Of a stretch of 52,429 nucleotides of DNA, positions 1 to 8,582 are shown piece after piece (the first letter of the stretch is position 1; each line of letters starts with the position of its first letter). A program made the translations under genes and the position numbers. The stretch is from Bacteroidales bacterium. GTDB lineage: Bacteria; Bacteroidota; Bacteroidia; Bacteroidales; UBA932. Under the pieces are notes generated by a model. That model searched no databases and had not been told where the DNA came from. It saw only the letters and a list, made by a program, of their open reading frames with translations. The DNA is taken from NCBI GenBank assembly GCA_024693285.1, contig JAILLE010000028.1, positions 1 through 52,429 on the forward strand, read 5' to 3'.

Positions 1-28
1 GTCGTGGGTTCGAATCCCTCTTTCGGCT
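1..28 (+). tRNA. 3' end of a tRNA, probably tRNA-Thr(TGT)
   Basis: The window opens inside a tRNA. The T-arm (GTGGG-TTCGAAT-CCCTC) and the 3' acceptor strand TTTCGGC with discriminator T are visible; no CCA is encoded. The anticodon lies outside the window. The Thr identity is inferred from the usual Bacteroidota order Thr-Tyr-Gly-Thr-tuf. Confidence 0.7.
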
Positions 29-59
29 CTAGCCTTAACGAACTGTTTCAGAGAAACTT

Positions 60-139
60 GGGGGGATCGCATAGCGGCAATTGCGGCGGACTGTAAATCC
101 GCTCCTTCGGGTTCGGTGGTTCGAGTCCACCTCCCCCCA
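60..139 (+). tRNA. tRNA-Tyr(GTA)
   Basis: The acceptor strands GGGGGGA (60-66) and TCCCCCC (132-138) pair perfectly. The anticodon loop CTGTAAA gives anticodon GTA. An extended variable arm is present, as expected for a class II tRNA-Tyr. The T-arm is GGTGG-TTCGAGT-CCACC. No CCA is encoded. Confidence 0.93.
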
Positions 140-144
140 CAACT

Positions 145-220
145 GCGGAAGTAGCTCAGTTGGTAGAGCATCAGCCTTCCAAGCTGAGGGTCGCGAGTTC
201 GAACCTCGTCTTCCGCTCCA
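145..220 (+). tRNA. tRNA-Gly(TCC)
   Basis: Acceptor GCGGAAG (145-151) pairs with CTTCCGC (210-216). The anticodon loop CTTCCAA reads TCC. The discriminator is T217 and the following CCA (218-220) is encoded in the DNA, unlike the neighbouring tRNAs. Confidence 0.93.
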
Positions 221-225
221 CAAAA

Positions 226-297
<72 letters not shown>

Positions 298-334
298 CAA
301 TTTTTTGTGTAATAACTTTTATATTCATAATATT

Positions 335-1528
335 ATGGCAAAAGAAACATTCCAAAGAACGAAACCGCATGTCAACATCGGTACAATTGGCCATGTTGAC
401 CACGGTAAAACGACCTTGACCGCCGCCATCACCAAGGTTCTCGCTGAGAGAGTCGCTGGTAATGCCGACAAGATCAAGACCTTCGATCAGATTGACAACG
501 CCCCCGAGGAGAAGGAGCGTGGTATCACCATCAACTCGGCTCACGTCGAGTATGAGACCGCCAACCGCCACTATGCTCACGTAGACTGCCCCGGCCACGC
601 TGACTACGTCAAGAACATGGTCACTGGTGCCGCCCAGATGGACGGAGCTATCCTGGTTGTCGCCTCCACTGATGGTCCTATGCCTCAGACCCGTGAGCAC
701 ATCCTGCTCGCCCGTCAGGTTAACGTCCCTAAGATCCTCGTTTTCATGAACAAGGTTGACCTTGTTGATGATCCTGAGATGCTCGACCTCGTCGAGATGG
801 AGATTCGTGACCTCCTCGCTTTCTACCAGTTTGATGAGGATTGCCCCATCATCCGTGGTTCCGCTCTCGGCGCCCTCAACGGCGAGAAAGAGTGGGAAGA
901 CAAGGTCATGGAGCTCATGGACGCTGTCGATGAGTACATTCCGCTCCCTGAGCGTCTTGTTGACAAACCCTTCCTTATGCCTATCGAGGACATCTTCTCC
1001 ATCACCGGACGTGGAACCGTCGTTACTGGCCGTATCGAGGCTGGTACCATCCATGTCGGCGACCCTGTCGAGCTCGTCGGTTTCGATGATGAGCCTCGCA
1101 ACACTGTCGTCACTGGTGTCGAGATGTTCCGCAAGCTCCTCGACCAGGGTGAGGCTGGTGACAACGTAGGTCTCCTCCTCCGTGGTATCGACAAGAAGGA
1201 AGTTAAGAGAGGTGAGGTCGTCGCCAAGCCGAAGTCCATCACTCCTCACACCGAGTTCAAGGCTCAGATCTACGTCCTGAAGAAGGACGAAGGCGGCCGC
1301 CACACTCCTTTCCACAACCACTATCGTCCGCAGTTCTTCATCCGTACGCTTGACGTTACCGGTGAGATCATGCTGCCCGAGGGTGTGGAGATGGTTATGC
1401 CTGGTGACAACGTCGAGATCACTGTCAAGCTCATCACTCCTGTCGCTATGAACGAAGGCCAGCAGTTCGCTATCCGCGAAGGTGGCCGTACCGTCGGCGC
1501 CGGCCAGGTGATCAAGATCGTTGAGTAA
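335..1528 (+). CDS. tuf: Elongation factor Tu
   Basis: This GTPase delivers aminoacyl-tRNA to the ribosomal A site in the cytoplasm. The 397-residue product matches the family length. The P-loop GHVDHGKT is at residues 19-26, followed by the switch I segment [12 protein letters not shown], the DCPGHADY motif and the guanine-specificity motif NKVD. I chose the ATG at 335 ([14 protein letters not shown]) because the family begins there; an in-frame ATG 30 bases upstream would add a non-conserved AT-rich tail. There is no purine-rich Shine-Dalgarno, only an AT-rich leader, which is normal for highly expressed Bacteroidota genes. Codon use is strongly biased, as expected for a highly expressed gene. 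The four upstream tRNAs and downstream tRNA-Trp form the conserved tuf neighbourhood. Confidence 0.98.
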   Translation: MAKETFQRTKPHVNIGTIGHVDHGKTTLTAAITKVLAERVAGNADKIKTFDQIDNAPEEKERGITINSAHVEYETANRHYAHVDCPGHADYVKNMVTGAAQMDGAILVVASTDGPMPQTREHILLARQVNVPKILVFMNKVDLVDDPEMLDLVEMEIRDLLAFYQFDEDCPIIRGSALGALNGEKEWEDKVMELMDAVDEYIPLPERLVDKPFLMPIEDIFSITGRGTVVTGRIEAGTIHVGDPVELVGFDDEPRNTVVTGVEMFRKLLDQGEAGDNVGLLLRGIDKKEVKRGEVVAKPKSITPHTEFKAQIYVLKKDEGGRHTPFHNHYRPQFFIRTLDVTGEIMLPEGVEMVMPGDNVEITVKLITPVAMNEGQQFAIREGGRTVGAGQVIKIVE

Positions 1529-1543
1529 TCTCAATGGAATCAT

Positions 1544-1595
1544 GGTGGCGCACATGTCATTCTGAGCTTAGCGAAGAATACAGGCGCCACCTTTT
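1544..1595 (+). terminator. Intrinsic terminator-like hairpin after tuf
   Basis: GGTGGCGC (1544-1551) pairs perfectly with GCGCCACC (1584-1591), followed by TTTT (1592-1595). The loop is long (32 bases) and holds a repeat-like sequence described separately. It would separate tuf transcription from the tRNA-Trp-secE-nusG unit, or attenuate it. Confidence 0.65.
1555..1580 (+). repeat. Dispersed-repeat-like element in the tuf terminator loop
   Basis: The sequence starts TGTCATTCTGAGC and ends AGCGAAGAATA. This closely resembles the TCATTCTGAGCG...AGCGAAGAATC intergenic element that I know as a high-copy short repeat in several bacterial genomes. Only one copy is in this window, so the repeat status rests on recall. 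Confidence 0.45.
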
Positions 1596-1666
1596 AGGGG
1601 AATAGAACAAGGGTAGTTCAGCGGTCTCCAAAACCGTCGATGTGGGTTCGAATCCTGCTTCCCCTG
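1596..1666 (+). tRNA. tRNA-Trp(CCA)
   Basis: Acceptor AGGGGAA (1596-1602) pairs with TTCCCCT (1659-1665). The D-stem is GAAC/GTTC. The anticodon loop CTCCAAA reads CCA. The gene sits between tuf and secE, its conserved place in Bacteroidota. Confidence 0.93.
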
Positions 1667-1703
1667 CAAATATCAAAGGTTACGATTTGGTAATTGTTTA
1701 ACA

Positions 1704-1734
1704 GACACCGCTGCCGCTTCCAACTAGTGGTGTC
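1704..1734 (+). other. Hairpin in the secE leader
   Basis: GACACCGCT (1704-1712) pairs with AGTGGTGTC (1726-1734) with one G-U wobble and a 13-base loop. No T-tract follows, so it is not a standard terminator. It could be a processing site between tRNA-Trp and the secE message or a leader structure; the role is unknown. Confidence 0.4.
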
Positions 1735-1748
1735 CATTAAATGCAAAG

Positions 1749-1937
1749 ATGAGAAAGTTCATTAACTATTGCAAAGAGTCCTACGTAGAACTCACCAAGA
1801 AGGTCTCATGGCCGTCCTGGAACAAGCTGCAAAGCTCAGCTCTCCTGGTCATGGTCGTGACTGTGATCCTCGCTTTGGTGCTCTTCGTAATCGACTTCGC
1901 CTTCGAGCATCTCATGACAGCGATTTACACGTTGTAA
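1749..1937 (+). CDS. secE: Preprotein translocase subunit SecE
   Basis: This is the small essential subunit that clamps SecY in the inner-membrane Sec translocon. The 62-residue product is the short single-span form: an amphipathic N-terminal helix with the family signature around ELTKKVSWPSW (residues 14-24), then one hydrophobic transmembrane helix at about residues 30-50. It lies 12 bases before nusG and begins the secE-nusG-rplKAJL-rpoBC series. Confidence 0.95.
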   Translation: MRKFINYCKESYVELTKKVSWPSWNKLQSSALLVMVVTVILALVLFVIDFAFEHLMTAIYTL

Positions 1938-1949
1938 TTTTCGATTACC

Positions 1950-2513
1950 ATGGGTGACATGAAATGGTATGTCCTTCGGACAGCAGGAAGCAAGGAAAAG
2001 AAGGCCGCTGAATATCTCAAAAAAGAGATAGAGCGGTTTAATCTTGGGGATCAAGTGGCTCAAGTACTTGTCCCGGTCAAGCGCGAGATTGTGACTAAGA
2101 ACGGCAAGAGGAAGGTGGTCGAGAGACTGCTCTATCCTAGCTATGTCCTTATCCAGGCCGAGCTTAGCCCGGAACTCGAGTACATCATTCGCAACGACAT
2201 CCCCGGGATGTCCGGTTTCCTCACTGAGAAGAGGACTAACGGTTCACTCACCGAAAGGGTCCCCGTCCCCATCAGGGACGAGGAGGCCCAATTTATCATT
2301 GGTAATCAGGATCAGAACGTTGACAATCCTGTCGAGACCGAGGTGAACTTCGAGATCGGCGAGTCGGTGAAAATCACCGACGGTCCGTTCAGCGGTTTCA
2401 GCGGAACGGTGGACGCCATCGAAGAGGACCGGAGCAAGCTCAAGGTAATAGTTGTGATTTTCGGCCGGAAAACCCAGCTGGAACTCAGCTTTACTCAAGT
2501 AACAAAAGAATAA
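1950..2513 (+). CDS. nusG: Transcription termination/antitermination protein NusG
   Basis: NusG binds RNA polymerase and couples it to Rho or to the ribosome. The 187-residue protein has the NGN domain (about residues 4-120, beginning MKWYVLRTAGSKEKK) and a C-terminal KOW domain (about 130-187, with GESVKITDGPFSGFSGTV). The annotated ATG at 1950 gives MGDMKWYV; the ATG three codons later (1959) is an equally possible start. It follows secE and precedes rplK by 9 bases, the standard order. Confidence 0.96.
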   Translation: MGDMKWYVLRTAGSKEKKAAEYLKKEIERFNLGDQVAQVLVPVKREIVTKNGKRKVVERLLYPSYVLIQAELSPELEYIIRNDIPGMSGFLTEKRTNGSLTERVPVPIRDEEAQFIIGNQDQNVDNPVETEVNFEIGESVKITDGPFSGFSGTVDAIEEDRSKLKVIVVIFGRKTQLELSFTQVTKE

Positions 2514-2522
2514 CAGACAATC

Positions 2523-2966
2523 ATGGCAAAAGAAGTTACCGGATTTATCAAGCTCCAGATCAAAGCAGGAGCTGCGAATCCAGCACCTCCGGTAGGACCG
2601 GCACTCGGTTCCAAAGGCTTGAACATCATGGACTTCTGCAAGCAGTTCAATGCCGCTACGCAAGCTAGCGCCGGCAAGATCCTGCCTGTGGTAATCACCG
2701 TTTATTCGGACAAGTCCTTCTCGTTCGAAGTCAAGCAGCCGCCTGTGGCCATCTCCCTTAAGGAAGCCGCCAAGCTCCAGAAAGGATCTGGCGAGCCTAA
2801 CCGTAGGAAGGTCGCTACTATCACCTGGGATCAGGTGCGGACTATCGCCGAAGGCAAGATGCCTGACCTTAACGCTTTCACTCTCGCTTCCGCGATGAAG
2901 ATGGTCGCTGGAACCGCCAGGAGCATGGGCATCAAGGTCACCGGAGAATTTCCTGAGAACCTTTAA
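2523..2966 (+). CDS. rplK: 50S ribosomal protein L11
   Basis: L11 binds the GTPase-associated centre of 23S rRNA and takes part in factor binding and the stringent response. The 147 residues are full length. The N-terminal domain carries the conserved proline-rich segment [19 protein letters not shown] (about residues 18-36) and the C-terminal rRNA-binding domain ends with [10 protein letters not shown]. It is 9 bases after nusG and 15 before rplA. Confidence 0.97.
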   Translation: MAKEVTGFIKLQIKAGAANPAPPVGPALGSKGLNIMDFCKQFNAATQASAGKILPVVITVYSDKSFSFEVKQPPVAISLKEAAKLQKGSGEPNRRKVATITWDQVRTIAEGKMPDLNAFTLASAMKMVAGTARSMGIKVTGEFPENL

Positions 2967-2981
2967 AATTTCACACGCGAC

Positions 2982-3689
2982 ATGAGTAGAATCACTAAAA
3001 ATCAGAAGGCGGTCGCCCAGAAGTACGACTCCTCCAAACTTTACACTCTTGCCCAGGCATGTGAAATGCTGAAGGACATCACTTACACCAAGTTCGACTC
3101 CACAGTCGAGATCACCACGAACCTCGGTGTTGACCCTCGTAAGGCCAACCAGATGATCCGTGGCGTTGTCACCCTTCCTCACGGAACGGGTAAGACTGTC
3201 AGGGTCCTCGTGCTCTGTACTCCCGATAAGGAGAATGAGGCGAAGGAAGCCGGAGCCGATTACGTCGGACTTGACGAGTACGTCGAGAAGATCAAGGCCG
3301 GTTGGACCGATGTGGATGTCATCATCTGCACCCCTTCCGTCATGGCTAAGGTCGGAGCTCTCGGACGTATCCTCGGTCCCCGCGGCCTCATGCCGAACCC
3401 CAAGACCGGTACGGTCACCATGGAGGTCGGAAGCGCCGTCAAGGAGGTCAAGGCCGGTAAGATCGACTTCAAAGTCGACAAGACTGGTATTATCCACGCC
3501 GGTATTGGCAAGGTCTCGTTCACTCCTCAGCAGATCTGCGAGAACGCCACAGCGTTCATGAACGAGGTTCTTAAGCTCAAACCTCAAACTCTCAAGGGCA
3601 CTTACATGAAGGGTGCGACCATTTGCACCACCATGAGCCCCGCTCTCAAAATAGATGTTAAGGCATTCACTAGCGGAAGCGCTGAATAA
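2982..3689 (+). CDS. rplA: 50S ribosomal protein L1
   Basis: L1 forms the mobile stalk near the E site and in other bacteria represses translation of the L11-L1 message. The 235-residue product is full length. The signature [15 protein letters not shown] is visible at about residues 130-144. Its stop is only 14 bases from rplJ, so any L10-binding leader would have to lie inside this coding sequence. Confidence 0.97.
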   Translation: MSRITKNQKAVAQKYDSSKLYTLAQACEMLKDITYTKFDSTVEITTNLGVDPRKANQMIRGVVTLPHGTGKTVRVLVLCTPDKENEAKEAGADYVGLDEYVEKIKAGWTDVDVIICTPSVMAKVGALGRILGPRGLMPNPKTGTVTMEVGSAVKEVKAGKIDFKVDKTGIIHAGIGKVSFTPQQICENATAFMNEVLKLKPQTLKGTYMKGATICTTMSPALKIDVKAFTSGSAE

Positions 3690-3703
3690 AAAGCATTCAA
3701 GTC

Positions 3704-4231
3704 ATGAAAAAAGAACTCAAATCTCAGATTATTGAAAGCATCTCAGCGCAACTCCAGCAGTACCCCAATTTCTATCTCACGAACATTGAGGGGCTGAATG
3801 CTGAGAACACCGTCAAACTCCGCCGCGCCTGCTTCGACGAGGGTATCAAGCTCAACGTCGTGAAGAACACCCTGTTCGCCCATGTCATCAAAGGCATTGA
3901 GAACGAGGAGCTTCAGAACGTTCTCCCTCTTCTCGAAGGCAACACGGCCGTCATGTTCAGCGAATCTCCCAACGCCCCTGCCAAGCTCATCAAGAAGCTC
4001 CAGAAGGATCTCGGCGAGAAGCCGGAGCTCAAGGGCGCGTACGTCCAGGAGTGCGCTTTCATCGGAGCTGACAAGCTCGAGGAACTCTGCGCTATCAAGT
4101 CCAAGGAAGAGCTCATCGGAGACATCATCTCCCTCCTCCAGGCTCCTATGCGCAACGTCATTTCCGCTCTCCAGAATGGTGGCGGACAGACGATCGCCGG
4201 TCTTGTCAAGACTCTCTCGGAAAAAGAATAA
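3704..4231 (+). CDS. rplJ: 50S ribosomal protein L10
   Basis: L10 anchors the L7/L12 dimers to the ribosome and forms the base of the stalk. The 175-residue product has the N-terminal rRNA-binding domain and the C-terminal helix that binds L7/L12 (about residues 140-175). It is separated from rplL by 36 AT-rich bases. The very short gap to rplA leaves no room for the long autoregulatory leader known from enterobacteria. Confidence 0.96.
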   Translation: MKKELKSQIIESISAQLQQYPNFYLTNIEGLNAENTVKLRRACFDEGIKLNVVKNTLFAHVIKGIENEELQNVLPLLEGNTAVMFSESPNAPAKLIKKLQKDLGEKPELKGAYVQECAFIGADKLEELCAIKSKEELIGDIISLLQAPMRNVISALQNGGGQTIAGLVKTLSEKE

Positions 4232-4267
4232 GAATATTAACAATAAACAATTTAAAAATTATCAATT

Positions 4268-4642
4268 ATGGCAGATGTAAAAGCACTTGCGGAAGAGTTG
4301 GTTAACCTCTCCGTGAAAGACGTTCAGGAACTCGCTAAGGTTCTTAAGGATGAGTATGGTATCGAGCCCGCCGCCGCCGCTGTCGCGGTCGCTGGACCCG
4401 CTGTTGCCGCCGAGGCCGCCCCGGCTGAGCAGACTGAATTCGACGTTGTCCTCACCTCCGCTGGCCAGGCCAAGCTGCAGGTCATCAAGGCTGTCAAGGA
4501 AGCCCTCGGTCTTGGACTGAAGGAAGCCAAGGATCTTGTTGACGGAGCTCCTGCGACTGTGAAGGAGAAGGTCTCCAAGGCGGAAGCTGAGCAACTGAAG
4601 GCTGCCCTCGAAGAGGCAGGCGCCGAAGTTGAGGTCAAATAA
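4268..4642 (+). CDS. rplL: 50S ribosomal protein L7/L12
   Basis: This stalk protein is present in several copies per ribosome and recruits translation GTPases. The 124 residues show the N-terminal dimerisation domain (1-35), an Ala/Pro-rich hinge (about 36-58) and the C-terminal factor-binding domain with [15 protein letters not shown] (about 81-95). The message downstream runs into a strong hairpin before rpoB, so rplL can be made in excess of polymerase subunits. Confidence 0.97.
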   Translation: MADVKALAEELVNLSVKDVQELAKVLKDEYGIEPAAAAVAVAGPAVAAEAAPAEQTEFDVVLTSAGQAKLQVIKAVKEALGLGLKEAKDLVDGAPATVKEKVSKAEAEQLKAALEEAGAEVEVK

Positions 4643-4671
4643 ACAGCTTCCCGCTTGCGGGATAATCTTCA

Positions 4672-4703
4672 GGTTTAGAGCCTAGTGGGCTCTAAACCTT
4701 TTT
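4672..4703 (+). terminator. Attenuator-like hairpin between rplL and rpoB
   Basis: GGTTTAGAGCC (4672-4682) pairs perfectly with GGCTCTAAACC (4688-4698), loop TAGTG, followed by five T (4699-4703). An 11-bp stem plus T-tract is a standard intrinsic terminator. Its place just before rpoB suggests partial termination that lowers polymerase expression relative to ribosomal proteins. A smaller hairpin CCCG-CTTG-CGGG (4650-4661) precedes it. Confidence 0.8.
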
Positions 4704-4740
4704 GTCGTATAAAGTTTTTCTCCATTTCCTAAGGCAGAAC

Positions 4741-7700
4741 ATGTCAAAAAAGACTAACAACAAGCGAATAATGTTCGCTACTTCCAAGATTCTGGAATAT
4801 CCTGACCTTCTGGAAGTTCAGCTGAAATCATTCAAGGATTTCTTCCAGTTGGAGACAACACCCGAGAACAGGAAGGACGAAGGTCTCTTCCAGGTGTTCC
4901 AGGAGATATTCCCGATCGAGGACACGAGGAACAATTACAAGCTCGAGTTCATCGACTACTTCATCGACCCTCCCCAGTACTCGATTGAAGAGTGCCTGGA
5001 GAGAGGACTCACCTATAATGTTCCTCTCAAGGCAAAACTCCGCCTTTCGTGCACTGATCCTGAGCACGAGGACTTCGACACAAGGGTCCAGGATGTGTAT
5101 CTCGGCAACATCCCTTACATGACGCCTGCCGGCACATTCGTTATCAACGGATCAGAAAGAATTATCGTTTCGCAGCTCCACCGTTCCCCTGGTGTGTTCT
5201 TCGATCAGAGCATGCACGCCAACGGTACCAAGCTGTACTCTGCCAGGATAATCCCCTTCAAGGGTTCCTGGATTGAGTTCGCGACTGACATCAACAATGT
5301 CATGTACGCCTACATCGACCGCAAGAAGAAGTTGCCTGTGACAACCCTCCTCCGCGCGATCGGTTACAACTCTGACAAGGATATCATAGACATCTTCGGA
5401 CTCGCCGACGAGATTGAGGCGACCCCTGAGGTTCTCGCTGAGAACAAGGGCCGCAAATTGGCCGCCAAGGTTCTCAAGACCTGGATGGAGGACTTTGAGG
5501 ACGAGGACACCGGAGAGGTCATCCCCATCGAAAGGACAGTCGCCATTGTGGAGAGAGGCGAGGTCCTTGACGACGACACCATTGAGAAGATCGGCGACAC
5601 CGATGTTAAGACCATCTTCTTGCAGAAGGATGAGGCCAACTCGAACGAGTACGCCATCATCTACAACACCCTCCAGAAGGATCCCACCAACACTGAGATC
5701 GAGGCTGTCAACTACATCTACAAACAGCTCCGTAACTCTGAACCGCCGGATGAGGCGACTGCCAGGGATGTCATCGAGAAGCTCTTCTTCTCAGAGAAGA
5801 GGTACGATCTGGGCATTGTGGGAAGGTTCCGCCTCAACAAGAAGCTCGGCCTTACCACCGATCCTGAGGTCAGGGTGCTGACCAACAACGACATCATCGA
5901 GATCATCAAGTATCTCATCGAGCTGATCAACTCAAAGGCCACGGTCGACGACATCGACCACCTCAGCAACAGGCGCGTGCGCACTGTTGGTGAGCAGCTT
6001 GCCAACCAGTTCAGCGTGGGTCTCTCCAGGATGGCCAGAACCATCAGGGAGAGGATGAACGTCCGCGACAGCGAGCAGTTCAACCCCATCGACCTGATCA
6101 ACGCGAAGACTCTGTCTTCCGTCATCAACTCTTTCTTCGGGACCAGCCAGTTGTCCCAGTTCATGGATCAGACCAACCCCCTCGCGGAGATCACGCACAA
6201 GCGCCGTCTCTCAGCTCTCGGTCCGGGAGGTCTTTCCAGGGACAGGGCGGGATTCGAGGTCCGAGACGTCCACTACACCCATTATGGCCGCCTCTGCCCT
6301 ATCGAGTCTCCTGAAGGCCCGAACATCGGACTTATCTCTTCCCTGTGCGTCTACGCCAGGATCAACCAGCTCGGTTTCATCGAGACTCCTTACCGTGAGG
6401 TAAAAGACGGAAAGGTCGACCTCACAGCCAAGGGATGGCATTACATGTCAGCCGAGGAGGAGGAGAACAAATATGTCTCCCTCGCCAAGGTCAAGATGGA
6501 CGACAACGGCAACATCACCGACGATAGGATCCAGTGCCGTCTGGAAGCCGACTTCCCGGTGGTTTCCAAGGAAGATGTGAACTATATGGACGTGGCCCCT
6601 AACCAGATGGCTTCAGTGGCCGCCTCCCTCATCCCGTTCCTCGAGCATGACGACGCCCACCGCGCCCTTATGGGAGCGAACATGATGCGTCAGGCCGTTC
6701 CGCTTCTCACCCCCGAATCCCCTATCGTGGGAACCGGTCTGGAGGAGAGGGTCTGCCTCGACTCAAGGACCCAGTTTATCGCAGAGCGCAAAGGTGTCGT
6801 GACTTATGTCGACGCCAAGGAGATCAGGATCAAGTATTCCAGAACCGAGGACGAGAAGTTTGTCTCGTTCAGCCCTGAAGAGACTGTCTACAATCTCCCT
6901 ATCTACCGCAGGACGAACCAGAGCACCGTCGTCACCCTCAAACCTATCGTCCGTAAGGGCGACAAGGTCGAGGCCGGACAGGTGCTGACCGAAGGCTACG
7001 CCACCCAGAATGGTGAGCTTGCCCTGGGTCGCAACCTCAAGGTAGCGTTCATGCCTTGGAAGGGTTACAACTATGAGGACGCTATCGTGCTTAGCGAGGA
7101 GATGGTCAAGTGGGATATTCTCACTTCCGTCCATGTTGACGAGTTCCTTACGGAAGTACGTGACACTAAGCGCGGTATGGAAGAGTTGACCTCTGACATC
7201 CCCAACGTCAGCGAGGATGCCACAAAGGATCTCGACAAGCAGGGAATCATCCGCATCGGTGCCCATGTCGAGCCTGGTGACATCATGGTCGGAAAGATCA
7301 CACCTAAGGGTGAGAGCGATCCTTCACCTGAGGAGAAACTCCTCAAGGCCATCTTCGGTGACAAGGCCGGTGATGTCAAGGACGCTTCCCTTAAGGCTAA
7401 CCCTTCGCTCAGCGGAACCGTGATCAAGACCGCCCTCTACGCCAAGGCTTCCAAGGAAGGCAACCGCAGGAGCGCCCGCACAGACCAGAAGGCCCGTCTG
7501 GAGGTTCTCCAGGAGGATTTCGAAAAGAAGGCCAACAAGCTTTACGCTGACTTTATCCAGAGGCTTTCCGTGCTCGTCAAGGGCAAGAAGAGCGCTGGTA
7601 TCAGCGACCTTTACGGTGTAGAGATCATCCCTAAGGGGAAGGAGATCACCGAGGAGAAGCTGAAGGGCATTGACTTCCAGAACATCAACTCCAGCAAGTG

Positions 7701-8559
7701 GACTTCCGACAAGAACACAAACACGATGATCCAGGACCTCATCAACAACTACTGCATCACCTTCAAAGTGTCTGAGGCAGAGTGCAAGAGGCAGATGGAC
7801 AAGGTCAAGGTCGGCGACGAGCTCCCCAACGGAGTCATGCAGCTCGCCAAGGTCTACATCGCCAAGAAGAGGAAGATCACTGTTGGTGACAAGATGGCCG
7901 GTCGTCACGGAAACAAGGGTATCGTGGCGAAGATCGTCCGCCAGGAGGACATGCCGTTCCTTGAGGACGGAACTCCTGTGGACATCGTCCTGAACCCTCT
8001 GGGTGTGCCTTCACGTATGAACCTGGGACAGATCTACGAGACCGTGCTCGGTTGGGCCGGCTCGAGGCTGGGCCTCAAGTTCAGCACCCCGATCTTCGAC
8101 GGTGCCAGCATTAATGACATCTGTGACTACACCGACAAGGCCGGCGTGCCCAGGTACGGCAAGACCCGCCTCCGCGACGGAGGTACTGGAGACTGGTTCG
8201 ACCAGCCCGCCACTGTCGGAGTGATCTACATGATCAAGCTCGGCCATATGGTCGACGATAAGATGCACGCACGTTCCATAGGTCCTTACTCCCTGATCAC
8301 CCAGCAGCCGCTCGGTGGAAAGGCTCAGTTCGGAGGCCAGAGGTTCGGAGAAATGGAGGTCTGGGCCCTCGAGGCCTTCGGTGCCGCCAACGCTCTCCAG
8401 GAGATCCTCACTGTCAAGTCCGATGATGTGACAGGCCGTTCGAAGACATACGAGGCCATCGTCAAGGGTGACCCGATGCCGAACGCCGGTATTCCGGAAT
8501 CCCTCAACGTACTCCTCCACGAGCTCCGCGGACTCGGTCTTAAGGTCACTTTGGATTAA
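4741..8559 (+). CDS. rpoB: DNA-directed RNA polymerase subunit beta
   Basis: This is the beta subunit of the core polymerase. The 1272-residue product is full length for Bacteroidota. The [10 protein letters not shown] motif that lines the active centre is at residues 1051-1060, and the rifampicin-region segment [20 protein letters not shown] is present with wild-type-like residues. I chose ATG 4741 ([12 protein letters not shown]) with the purine-rich AAGGCAG just upstream; a TTG 39 bases further upstream lies in the terminator T-tract and is not credible. rpoC follows after 23 bases. Confidence 0.98.
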   Translation: MSKKTNNKRIMFATSKILEYPDLLEVQLKSFKDFFQLETTPENRKDEGLFQVFQEIFPIEDTRNNYKLEFIDYFIDPPQYSIEECLERGLTYNVPLKAKLRLSCTDPEHEDFDTRVQDVYLGNIPYMTPAGTFVINGSERIIVSQLHRSPGVFFDQSMHANGTKLYSARIIPFKGSWIEFATDINNVMYAYIDRKKKLPVTTLLRAIGYNSDKDIIDIFGLADEIEATPEVLAENKGRKLAAKVLKTWMEDFEDEDTGEVIPIERTVAIVERGEVLDDDTIEKIGDTDVKTIFLQKDEANSNEYAIIYNTLQKDPTNTEIEAVNYIYKQLRNSEPPDEATARDVIEKLFFSEKRYDLGIVGRFRLNKKLGLTTDPEVRVLTNNDIIEIIKYLIELINSKATVDDIDHLSNRRVRTVGEQLANQFSVGLSRMARTIRERMNVRDSEQFNPIDLINAKTLSSVINSFFGTSQLSQFMDQTNPLAEITHKRRLSALGPGGLSRDRAGFEVRDVHYTHYGRLCPIESPEGPNIGLISSLCVYARINQLGFIETPYREVKDGKVDLTAKGWHYMSAEEEENKYVSLAKVKMDDNGNITDDRIQCRLEADFPVVSKEDVNYMDVAPNQMASVAASLIPFLEHDDAHRALMGANMMRQAVPLLTPESPIVGTGLEERVCLDSRTQFIAERKGVVTYVDAKEIRIKYSRTEDEKFVSFSPEETVYNLPIYRRTNQSTVVTLKPIVRKGDKVEAGQVLTEGYATQNGELALGRNLKVAFMPWKGYNYEDAIVLSEEMVKWDILTSVHVDEFLTEVRDTKRGMEELTSDIPNVSEDATKDLDKQGIIRIGAHVEPGDIMVGKITPKGESDPSPEEKLLKAIFGDKAGDVKDASLKANPSLSGTVIKTALYAKASKEGNRRSARTDQKARLEVLQEDFEKKANKLYADFIQRLSVLVKGKKSAGISDLYGVEIIPKGKEITEEKLKGIDFQNINSSKWTSDKNTNTMIQDLINNYCITFKVSEAECKRQMDKVKVGDELPNGVMQLAKVYIAKKRKITVGDKMAGRHGNKGIVAKIVRQEDMPFLEDGTPVDIVLNPLGVPSRMNLGQIYETVLGWAGSRLGLKFSTPIFDGASINDICDYTDKAGVPRYGKTRLRDGGTGDWFDQPATVGVIYMIKLGHMVDDKMHARSIGPYSLITQQPLGGKAQFGGQRFGEMEVWALEAFGAANALQEILTVKSDDVTGRSKTYEAIVKGDPMPNAGIPESLNVLLHELRGLGLKVTLD

Positions 8560-8582
8560 TCTCAGATAACCTATTCAAGAAT

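Noticed and set aside
2244..3587. Long minus-strand open frame across nusG, rplK and rplA
   Set aside because: It spans three conserved genes on the other strand and shows only mirrored codon-bias composition.
4702..4740. TTG start of rpoB 39 bases upstream of the ATG
   Set aside because: The codon lies in the terminator T-tract and the added residues are not conserved in the family.
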